A stretch of DNA of 8,171 nt from Methanosarcina sp. UBA402 (GTDB lineage Archaea > Halobacteriota > Methanosarcinia > Methanosarcinales > Methanosarcinaceae): contig DADO01000084.1 of the NCBI GenBank assembly GCA_002509325.1, forward strand, positions 10,742 to 18,912. The letters are read 5' to 3'. Within the stretch, counting starts at the first letter, position 1. Each line of letters begins with the position of its first letter. The notes under the pieces were generated by a model that had not been told where the DNA came from, ran no database searches, and was given only the letters and a program-made list of their open reading frames with translations. The position numbers and the translations under genes are program-made. Below are positions 1 through 5,140 of the stretch, piece after piece.

Positions 1-30
1 ACAGATTTTTCCCTGGAGAATATAGATTTG

Positions 31-711
31 TTATTTTAACTTTGCCAGGACTCCAAGATGGTCTTCGTGATAGGGCATCAGATCCTTTGCATTGAGAATT
101 TCGAATCCGGGCTCAAAAGCCTTTTCGAGTTTTCTTACTTCTTCCTTAAAAACTTCTTTTGGGTTTGCTACGGTATCTATACTCCGCGCTTTGATGGAAA
201 GCAGGAGATATCCATCCTTTTTCAAAAAGCGGATCGTGTTCCTTGCAGCTATTTCAGCCTGGTTGGGCTGTGCAACGTCCTGGAAAATGAGATCCACAGG
301 CTCAATTAGGTGAGAGTAACTGTCCGGTTTTCCTGCATCAGCCAGAATAGGATGGACATTTTTCCGCCTTGATGCGAGTCCTATAAGGTCTCTCATGCTT
401 CTTGGAGAAAACTCAACGGCGTAAACCGCACCTTCCGAAACAATATCAGAGACATGGCTGACTGTTGTGCCTGAAGCCGCCCCGAGGTAAAGCACCTTTG
501 AATCTTCCTTAAGGGGAATATTGAATTTTTTGAGGACCATGGCTCCTAGCTTGCTCCTGCGAGGGTCCCATGTCCGGTATTCAATCCCTTCAACCTGGAT
601 CAATTTTTCTCCATAGACTGTTTTTCCAGGGTCAAGGTTCTTTGTAGCAAGCTGTTTTTTGCCCTTTATAATTTCAAAAATTCCACCCGAAAGTTTTTTG
701 ACTTCAGCCAT
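31..711 (-). CDS. flpA: Fibrillarin-like rRNA/tRNA 2'-O-methyltransferase
   Basis: This 226-residue protein is the S-adenosylmethionine-dependent methyltransferase of the archaeal box C/D ribonucleoprotein. It methylates ribose 2'-hydroxyls of rRNA and tRNA at sites chosen by guide sRNAs. The length is normal for archaeal fibrillarin. A short N-terminal beta domain (about residues 1-50) precedes a Rossmann methyltransferase fold. Visible motifs are the SAM-binding loop YLGAASGTT (75-83), the acidic residue ending motif II in VYAVE (E100), LADAG (123-127, D125), LIFQDVAQPNQ (141-151) and LLSIKARSID (170-179) with the conserved catalytic-region lysine K174. The ATG start is well supported: a strong Shine-Dalgarno GAGGAGG lies 6 nt upstream, inside the end of nop5. 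The gene begins at the base next to the nop5 stop codon, so the two are almost certainly co-transcribed and translationally coupled, matching their physical partnership. Stop is TAA at 31-33. Identification is by family motifs and context and is very secure. Confidence 0.97.
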   Translation of the reverse strand: MAEVKKLSGGIFEIIKGKKQLATKNLDPGKTVYGEKLIQVEGIEYRTWDPRRSKLGAMVLKKFNIPLKEDSKVLYLGAASGTTVSHVSDIVSEGAVYAVEFSPRSMRDLIGLASRRKNVHPILADAGKPDSYSHLIEPVDLIFQDVAQPNQAEIAARNTIRFLKKDGYLLLSIKARSIDTVANPKEVFKEEVRKLEKAFEPGFEILNAKDLMPYHEDHLGVLAKLK

Positions 712-1722
712 TTATTTCCTCCTCTTTTTCTTTGGCTTTGCCCCGCTTACCTGCTTTTTTTGAGGAGGCCTGGGATTTAGAGTCCTGATCTGCAGAACCT
801 TTGTTTCAAGTTTTTCTGTAAGAGAAGGATCTTTTTTCCCTGAATAAAAATCAATGCGCGCAGCAAGAGAAAGCTTTGACGCAACCGCCCTTGCTATCTT
901 TCCCCTTACCCACCAGGGTGCGGTATTTATCAGAGGATGGCTGTAAATGATCCCGTGCTTTGGAGATGGAGCACGAGCCCGAAGGTGCTTGAAAAGAGCC
1001 TTGCTAGCGCCTATAACCTGAATGGTGCTTGAGGGGAATTCAGCAAGTTTTTCGAGACTTCCTGCCAGACTTATCAATCTTGCCCCAAGCATTGGGCCTG
1101 CAACAAGTTTCAGGTTTGGTGCGACAAGTTCCATGCTGTCCTCAATATAAATCTCGATCTGTCTCCTCTGTTCATACAGGCTGCATATGCTTTCTGCGAA
1201 ACCTTTAAGAAGTACTTCATCTGCAGGTTCAAGTTTTGCACCCATTGAATTCCTGGCTTTTGGATAAAGTGGATCCTGGGGGCCAAGATTTTCACGGGAA
1301 CCGTATTTTGCAATAAAAAGTGCAAGGTCTTCTCCACCTAACCCGCTTTCAGGGAAATAACCACCGTACCATTCAGAAAGCCTTTCCGAGAGGGAATTTG
1401 TCGTTTCATTGACGTCATCCAGGGCTTCTACAGCCTGAATAATTCGCTGGTCAGGAGTGAGAGCGCCTGAGACCTGAAGTTTTGCAGCCTCGAGAGTAAC
1501 TTCGTGTAAAAGAGAGTAATATTCGGCAGAAGTTTCTACAAACCCGCATTTGAGAGCGGCAGCTTTGGGATCAAAGCCTTCAGGAGGAAGGTTCGATTTA
1601 TTGTCCCTTAGAGAAAGAGAATACAGGACAAGCTCCCGGACGTCTTTTGAGATAAGCCTGGATTCCAGAATTTCTCCGGCTTTGCCAGTTTCAAGAACTC
1701 CAAACCAGGTATTGATCTTCAA
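712..1722 (-). CDS. nop5: Nop5/Nop56-type C/D box sRNP scaffold protein
   Basis: This 336-residue protein is the archaeal Nop5 (Nop56/58) scaffold. It binds the L7Ae-bound guide sRNA, dimerises through a coiled coil and recruits fibrillarin. The N-terminal domain, which contacts fibrillarin in known structures, spans about residues 1-115. A helical coiled-coil part follows at about 115-200. The Nop domain (about 200-295) shows PNLKLVAGPMLGARLISLAG (202-221), then GASKALFKHLRARA (238-251) and PKHGIIYSHPLI (254-265), which is the RNP-binding signature. The C-terminus is a basic tail ending KPKKKRRK (329-336). The start is a TTG at 1720-1722: the N-terminus MKINTWFGVLE matches the usual family beginning and there is no in-frame ATG until residue 160. 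The TTG overlaps the TGA of mptG (shared TTGA), and a GGGGGT run sits 5 nt upstream. The position between mptG and flpA implies one transcript. The family assignment is very secure and the TTG start is likely. Confidence 0.96.
   Translation of the reverse strand: MKINTWFGVLETGKAGEILESRLISKDVRELVLYSLSLRDNKSNLPPEGFDPKAAALKCGFVETSAEYYSLLHEVTLEAAKLQVSGALTPDQRIIQAVEALDDVNETTNSLSERLSEWYGGYFPESGLGGEDLALFIAKYGSRENLGPQDPLYPKARNSMGAKLEPADEVLLKGFAESICSLYEQRRQIEIYIEDSMELVAPNLKLVAGPMLGARLISLAGSLEKLAEFPSSTIQVIGASKALFKHLRARAPSPKHGIIYSHPLINTAPWWVRGKIARAVASKLSLAARIDFYSGKKDPSLTEKLETKVLQIRTLNPRPPQKKQVSGAKPKKKRRK
718..724 (-). promoter_or_regulatory. Shine-Dalgarno site of flpA
   Basis: GAGGAGG on the minus strand lies 6 nt before the flpA ATG, within the last codons and stop region of nop5. 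It is the strongest ribosome binding site in the window. It fixes the flpA start and suggests efficient re-initiation after nop5. Confidence 0.8.
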
Positions 1723-2684
1723 TCCGGACCCCCGAAGATGTCCGCGCCCTGGTTCCTAGCCTTTGTGAGCAGGACTTCCCCGCCAAGGGACTCGTCAAGC
1801 ATGCGCTGGGTTTCTTGCTGGAGCCTTTTGCCTTCCCCAACGCTTTCGACAATTCCATAAACTACTGGCCCAAAAGAACTTATGCCTGAGCCGCTTGCGC
1901 CGTTGTCGCGCATGTAATTCATGATATCCAGAACAGGCTGCGATTGGAGTTCGACTTCCCTTCTCTTAAAACCTGCAGTCTGGATGTGGTTAATTGCCCT
2001 GCCAAAATTATCCAGGTCTTCCTCCATAAGTGCAGGAAGCATCTGCATGAGGATTACATGGGAAATTTCCTGAACTTCAGCAAGGGGAATTGGACAGAAT
2101 TTTTTAAAAAGATCCACTTCTTCTGCATCATGAGCCCCTTTTCCGTAAGGGATTACAAGGACAATGGGCCAGTCAGGAAAGTTTCTTCTGAAAAGGACTG
2201 GTCCAGGAGGCGCACGGCTGGCTGAAGAAGGAGAAAATGCACCTTTATCCTTGAACTTATGACCGCCATCCAGAATAAAGCCGCCATTTTCAAAAGCAGC
2301 AACTCCGATCCCGGACGTGCCCCCTCTACCGACCGCAGCTGCAAGTTCCCGAACGCTTTTCCCAAGTCCATAGAACCTGTTTATGGCTACTGCTGTTGAC
2401 AGTGCAGCCTGAGTTCCGGAACCAAGCCCTACGTGATCAGGAAAACTATTGTCAATATGGAGCCGTATTCCTTTTCCTTCCGGAAGAACAGCCTGTGCAG
2501 CTTTTTTCATTTTGCCTGCGAGAAGAGGATCACCGATGACTTCGATAGTATCAGCTTCAGTTGCAGAGATTTCCAGGTGGGGAGACTCCAAGGTGATTCC
2601 TGCTCCCCCATCAACCCTGCCTAGTTCGGCATTGAGGTCTATCAGGGTAAGATGCAGTCTGGACGGAGACACTACTTTAATCAT
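1719..2684 (-). CDS. mptG: Beta-ribofuranosylaminobenzene 5'-phosphate synthase (methanopterin biosynthesis)
   Basis: This 321-residue GHMP-superfamily protein matches beta-RFAP synthase. That enzyme condenses phosphoribosyl pyrophosphate with 4-hydroxybenzoate (originally described with 4-aminobenzoate), releasing CO2 and pyrophosphate, in the first committed step of the aryl-ribosyl part of tetrahydromethanopterin/sarcinapterin. It is cytoplasmic. Sequence evidence: the N-terminus VVSPSRLHLTLIDLNAELGR (residues 4-23) is typical of the family; the glycine-rich GHMP loop is VGLGSGTQAALSTA (85-98); GRGGTSGIGVAAFENGGFILDGG lies at 119-141; and the C-terminal GHMP motif GASGSGISSFGPVVYG is at 262-277. 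The ATG at 2684 is preceded by AAGGT and GAGGA on the minus strand, usable as a ribosome binding site. Its stop codon overlaps the nop5 TTG start. It is probably the first gene of the mptG-nop5-flpA transcript, with TATA-like elements in the 75-bp gap upstream. The identification rests on motifs, length and the methanogen context. Confidence 0.93.
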   Translation of the reverse strand: MIKVVSPSRLHLTLIDLNAELGRVDGGAGITLESPHLEISATEADTIEVIGDPLLAGKMKKAAQAVLPEGKGIRLHIDNSFPDHVGLGSGTQAALSTAVAINRFYGLGKSVRELAAAVGRGGTSGIGVAAFENGGFILDGGHKFKDKGAFSPSSASRAPPGPVLFRRNFPDWPIVLVIPYGKGAHDAEEVDLFKKFCPIPLAEVQEISHVILMQMLPALMEEDLDNFGRAINHIQTAGFKRREVELQSQPVLDIMNYMRDNGASGSGISSFGPVVYGIVESVGEGKRLQQETQRMLDESLGGEVLLTKARNQGADIFGGPD

Positions 2685-2759
2685 GTTTACCTTATCCTCA
2701 TTACCTATTCATAAAGTTTAGGAGTGAATTATAAAGTTTAGGTGTGAATCATATAAAAC
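2685..2759 (-). promoter_or_regulatory. Probable mptG-nop5-flpA promoter region
   Basis: The 75-bp gap upstream of mptG holds archaeal TATA-like stretches on the minus strand. One is TTTATAA at 2735-2729; another is TTTTATAT around 2758-2751. The first would place a start site near 2705-2710 and give a leader of about 20-25 nt carrying the ribosome binding site. The gap is largely made of a 20-bp repeat described separately, so TATA-like elements recur with it. This is inference from consensus resemblance only. Confidence 0.5.
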
Positions 2760-2772
2760 TTAGGAGTGAAAC
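2711..2772. repeat. Three tandem copies of a 20-bp repeat at the mptG promoter
   Basis: Three near-identical 20-bp units lie head to tail at 2711-2730, 2731-2750 and 2753-2772. The consensus is ATAAAGTTTAGGAGTGAAT on the plus strand. The first two differ at two positions; the third has ACTT in place of GTTT and two extra bases before it. The spacing of 20 and 22 bp is close to two helical turns, so bound proteins would lie on one face. The third copy runs into the end of the DUF2953 gene and supplies its stop codon and its last two to three codons. Confidence 0.8.
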
Positions 2773-4001
2773 TTCCATTTCTCCCAAAGTTTTTCCTTAA
2801 TAATCGAATAAGTAAAAGATAAAGTTTTCCCATTAAATATAAATTTAAGGACCGGAAAAACAAGAGAGTATATCCTTACACGGACTTCCATATCCCCACG
2901 GAAATCTAGCATCGGGTCCATGAATACAGGGTTAATGGAGAAACTGCAGTGCCTGCACCGGCTGTAGACCAACCCTGTAACAGAATGTATAAACCCACAG
3001 AGCATGCCCGTGTCTGCCGGATCGGAAAGGCCAAAAGTAATGTAAGATTCCAGACGTTTAATTTTTATCCCATTCAGCAAATCGGAAATCAGACGAAATG
3101 CAGGTTTTCTGAGGGCTTTAAATGCCTCAAGACCCCAGTGGAGTTTTTTTCTAATGTCCATCCCCGCTTCTGGAACTTCCTCAGTTTCGACCTTCTCTTT
3201 TCCCCTTATCCTTGCAATTATACCTCTTTTTTCTTTCTTTTTACCTATTTTTAGATTTTTTCCTTCGATTTCATTTATTTTTTTTCTTTTTTCTTTATTT
3301 CCTTTTATTTCGGCTTCTTTTTCTTCGATTTTATTTATTTTTTTTCTTTTTTCTTTACTATCATCAATTCCTGTTATTATCTCTTCTGATTTTTCCTCTT
3401 CAGTTTCCTCTTTTTTCTTCACTTCAGCCTTGCTTTGTGTCTCTATAGTGCCCTGTGTCTCTGTAGTGCCCTGTGTCTCTGTAGTGACTCGTGTTTTTTC
3501 AGTATAGTCCAGACCGATTTCGCTTTGCTCCTCTTCTATTCCCTCTTCTATTCCTTCTTCTATTCCCTCTTCTACTCCCTCTTCTATTCCTTCTTCTATT
3601 CCCTCTTCTACTCCCTCTTCTATTCCCTCTTCTACTCCCTCTTCTATTCCCTCTTCTATTCCCTCTTCTATTCCCTCTTCTACTCCCTCTTCTATTCCCT
3701 CTTCTACCCCCTCTTCTATTCCCTCTTCTATTCCCTCTTCTATTCCTTCTTCTATTATCCCATCTTTTTTCGATTTTTCCAGTCCTTCAAGAAGATTCTC
3801 TCTTTCCCATGTTTTCTCTTTCCATGGTTCTTCGACTGAAAAGGTATGAGAAAAAAGCAGCCATTTTACAGTGAATGTGCCTCTAAGCTCTTTCTTTTCT
3901 TCCAGACTGAGAACCTTAAGCTTGAAAGTTAAGCCTATTGCTGTATAGAGTATAAACGCAATAAACAGAAAAGCCAGCAAGAGAAGAGAAATTACCAGCA
4001 T
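2760..4001 (-). CDS. DUF2953 (YtfI-like) membrane-anchored protein with GIEE repeat insert
   Basis: A 413-residue protein of unknown function. One hydrophobic N-terminal segment (about residues 3-24) should anchor it in the membrane. Residues 25-60 look like the first beta-rich part of a DUF2953 domain. The other half is at about 285-413 and carries the best family landmark, FGLSDPADTGMLCGFIHSV (323-341), followed by a PVFMDPMLDFRGDMEVRVRI stretch (358-377). Between the two halves sits a very hydrophilic insert of about 220 residues. It contains 18 GIEE/GVEE tetrapeptides (86-157), a TETQGT repeat (174-189) and a 20-residue Lys/Glu-rich duplication (216-247, KEKRKKIN twice). Ordinary DUF2953 proteins are roughly 200-230 residues, so this insert nearly doubles the length. 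The ATG at 4001 is the first possible start after an in-frame stop; no good Shine-Dalgarno is visible. The gene follows gerW by 106 bp, as ytfI pairs with ytfJ in bacilli. C349 and C352 form a C-x2-C pair of unknown role. The family call is fairly confident; function is unknown. Confidence 0.82.
   Translation of the reverse strand: MLVISLLLLAFLFIAFILYTAIGLTFKLKVLSLEEKKELRGTFTVKWLLFSHTFSVEEPWKEKTWERENLLEGLEKSKKDGIIEEGIEEGIEEGIEEGVEEGIEEGVEEGIEEGIEEGIEEGVEEGIEEGVEEGIEEGIEEGVEEGIEEGIEEGIEEEQSEIGLDYTEKTRVTTETQGTTETQGTIETQSKAEVKKKEETEEEKSEEIITGIDDSKEKRKKINKIEEKEAEIKGNKEKRKKINEIEGKNLKIGKKKEKRGIIARIRGKEKVETEEVPEAGMDIRKKLHWGLEAFKALRKPAFRLISDLLNGIKIKRLESYITFGLSDPADTGMLCGFIHSVTGLVYSRCRHCSFSINPVFMDPMLDFRGDMEVRVRIYSLVFPVLKFIFNGKTLSFTYSIIKEKLWEKWKFHS
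3266..3358 (-). repeat. 60-bp offset coding duplication (KEKRKKIN)
   Basis: Segments of about 32 bp starting at 3266 and 3326 are nearly identical and lie 60 bp apart. They encode KEKRKKINEIEG and KEKRKKINKIEE respectively within the charged insert of the DUF2953 protein. A shorter 18-bp periodicity (TETQGT, about 3445-3492) lies closer to the GIEE array. The insert therefore grew by several independent tandem duplications. Confidence 0.8.
3531..3746 (-). repeat. 18-copy 12-bp coding tandem repeat (GIEE/GVEE)
   Basis: There are eighteen uninterrupted 12-bp units, 216 bp, with plus-strand consensus CTCTTCTATTCC. Every unit keeps the reading frame and encodes Gly-Ile-Glu-Glu or Gly-Val-Glu-Glu. 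The Glu pair is GAA GAG in most units; two units (3555 and 3591) use GAA GAA. Variation is almost limited to the Ile/Val codon (ATA/GTA; five Val units starting at 3567, 3603, 3627, 3675 and 3699) and silent third positions. A decayed nineteenth unit follows at 3747-3758. The near-identity of the DNA indicates recent slippage or unequal exchange. Confidence 0.97.
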
Positions 4002-4021
4002 ATTAAACGGTTAGGGAGAGA

Positions 4022-4041
4022 AGGATAGTCCTGACTATCCT
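4022..4041. promoter_or_regulatory. Perfect 9-bp inverted repeat upstream of the DUF2953 gene
   Basis: AGGATAGTC and GACTATCCT are perfect inverted complements separated by 2 bp, about 20 bp before the DUF2953 start codon. As RNA this would be an 8-bp stem with a 4-nt loop; as DNA it would be a dyad operator. It is too weak at its 3' side (no U run) to be a classic terminator. Its place between gerW and the DUF2953 gene suggests a processing or control site. Confidence 0.5.
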
Positions 4042-4107
4042 GAGATCAGACATTTCAATTCCGATTCCTGGAAAAAGTCCCTTAAAAAGGTTTAGCTTCC
4101 AGAAGAA

Positions 4108-4542
4108 TTAGTGGAAATATCCTCCTTCTTCAACCTTGACTTCTGTTTCTTCTACGTTTTCCTTTTCCTGGAACTTCTCTTCTTTTTTCTTGCCTCTCAT
4201 GCCTTTGAACTTGTCCACAATCTCAGGCACAATCTCAGGAATAGAACTGAGAATTGATCCGACATCACTTCGCTCAGAAATCCGGAAGATTTTGGCTTCT
4301 TCTTCAGAAATCATGATGAATGCCACAGGCTCTATCTTCGCGCCTGCTCCTCCACCTCCTCCATATCCGGATTCAGTTTCCTTCTTTCCCTCTCCTCCTC
4401 CTGCTCCGAATCCCATAGTAATTCTTGAAACTGGAATAATTGTTTTCCCGGCAGCAGTAATAGGGTCTCCTACTACGGTTTTGGTAGTCGCGATTTTCTC
4501 AAGTTCACTTGCAATTTCTTTTATAGTGTCTTCTACACCCAA
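4108..4542 (-). CDS. GerW (YtfJ)-family protein
   Basis: This 144-residue cytoplasmic-looking protein has no signal peptide or membrane segment. The N-terminal helix (residues 1-20) leads into the family core: VVGDPITAAGKTIIPVSRITMGFGAGGGEG (23-52), then the glycine run GYGGGGGAGAKIEPVAFIMI (59-78). The PIxxxGxxIIPVSxxxxGFxxGGG pattern plus the glycine run followed by PVAF is diagnostic for GerW/YtfJ (sporulation protein YtfJ in Bacillus, required for efficient germination). A later amphipathic part (90-115) and a charged Glu/Lys tail (118-144) finish it. The start is a TTG at 4540-4542 giving MGVEDTIKEIASELEK. There is no in-frame ATG or GTG upstream, and the ATG at 4550 is out of frame and stops after five codons. 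AAGGGG lies about 8-9 nt upstream. The next gene is a DUF2953 protein, repeating the ytfJ-ytfI neighbourhood. Family assignment is confident; the archaeal function is unknown. Confidence 0.92.
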   Translation of the reverse strand: MGVEDTIKEIASELEKIATTKTVVGDPITAAGKTIIPVSRITMGFGAGGGEGKKETESGYGGGGGAGAKIEPVAFIMISEEEAKIFRISERSDVGSILSSIPEIVPEIVDKFKGMRGKKKEEKFQEKENVEETEVKVEEGGYFH

Positions 4543-4670
4543 TGTTCCATCCCCTTTTTGTAATTGTTTCGTCTATAAGGAGAATAAAGAAATTTTACAC
4601 AATTCAGAAAGATACTTCTGATTTCTTTTTGTATATTGTTTCGTCTGTAAGGATAATAAAAGTTTTCTGT
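4543..4670 (-). promoter_or_regulatory. Probable gerW promoter/leader
   Basis: The AT-rich DNA before gerW contains two TATA-like elements on the minus strand: CTTTATTC at about 4587-4579 and CTTTTATTAT at about 4664-4655. Each lies in one copy of a duplicated segment. The nearer would give a very short leader; the farther would give a leader of about 90 nt. No experimental basis; assigned by position and consensus only. Confidence 0.4.
4555..4667. repeat. Imperfect direct duplication upstream of gerW
   Basis: Two copies of about 41 bp, at 4555-4596 and 4626-4667, share the core TTGTTTCGTCTRTAAGGA and flanking TTTTTGTA and AATAAA. They are offset by about 71-72 bp and match at roughly 85 percent of positions by eye. 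Each copy carries one of the TATA-like elements, so the promoter itself appears to have been duplicated. Confidence 0.65.
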
Positions 4671-4832
4671 GGTTTTTATTGCCGATCTAATTTATCAGGT
4701 TTTAGACTAATTAAATTCTGGCTTAATCATATTTTTCAATGTTTTATCGATTAGTTAAAAAAGAAATGATAAAAAGATGTTTAGGTTTTAAAAAGATTAA
4801 AAGAAATCTCAAAAAAACATATTTGAAAGCCG
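4671..4832. other. AT-rich spacer without a gene
   Basis: This stretch between the gerW promoter and the G-rich array is strongly AT-rich. Apart from the possible terminator at 4789-4818 it shows no open frame with coding character, no tRNA-like structure and no clear repeat. Confidence 0.6.
4789..4818 (-). terminator. Possible helicase terminator
   Basis: On the minus strand a run of seven T (4817-4811) is followed by a small hairpin, AGATT/AATCT with a 6-nt loop (4809-4794), and then TTTTT. Archaeal terminators are mainly U-runs, so this is a reasonable termination zone downstream of the helicase and its repeat array. The stem is weak and the call is tentative. Confidence 0.35.
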
Positions 4833-5132
4833 GATTAGGAAGCTGGGGTTAGGAAGCTTATTATGATGTATGATGTATTAGAAAAATTAGATATTAGGAA
4901 GTATGGGGTTAGGAAGCAGGGGTTAGGAAGCAGGGGTTAGGAAGCTGGGGTTAGGAAGCTTATTATGATGTATGATGTATTAGAAAAATTAGATATTAGG
5001 AAGCAGGGGTTAGGAAACAGGGGTTAGGAAGCAGGGGTTAGGAAACAGGGTTAGGAAGCAGGGGATTAGGAAGCAGGGGTTAGGAAACAGGGTTAGGAAG
5101 CAGGGGGTTAGGAAGCAGGGGTTAGGAAGCTG
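4833..5132. repeat. G-rich tandem array with 14-bp period (GGGGTTAGGAAGCA)
   Basis: About 300 bp of tandem repeats contain 17 copies of the core TTAGGAA. Most units are 14 bp (GGGGTTAGGAAGCA), with variants AAACA for AAGCA and G-runs of 2 to 5. A 67-bp compound block, which also holds an AT-rich part with TATGATG twice, occurs identically at 4835-4901 and 4937-5003, offset 102 bp. Such runs of GGGG and GG are compatible with G-quadruplex formation on the plus strand. The array stops 8 bp before the helicase stop codon. There are no unique spacers, so it is not CRISPR. Confidence 0.95.
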
Positions 5133-5140
5133 AGCAGATT

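Noticed and set aside
1944..2225. Plus-strand 93-codon frame inside mptG
   Set aside because: It is fully antisense to a well-supported GHMP-family gene and has no recognisable motif.
3435..3874. Plus-strand open frames of 127-134 codons rich in FYSL or LLFPLL repeats
   Set aside because: They are the antisense of the 12-bp GIEE array; a 12-bp repeat without stops leaves several frames open. The minus-strand frame carries the DUF2953 motifs.
4108..4110. Readthrough (pyrrolysine-type) at the gerW stop
   Set aside because: The frame continues 34 codons, but the stop is TAA, whereas pyrrolysine uses TAG. The extension has no recognised family motif.
4542..4754. Plus-strand 70-codon frame upstream of gerW
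   Set aside because: It lies in AT-rich promoter DNA, has no family resemblance or ribosome binding site, and its first part runs over the duplicated leader.
4833..5132. CRISPR array
   Set aside because: The units are only 14 bp, directly contiguous and without unique spacers, and no cas gene is in the window.
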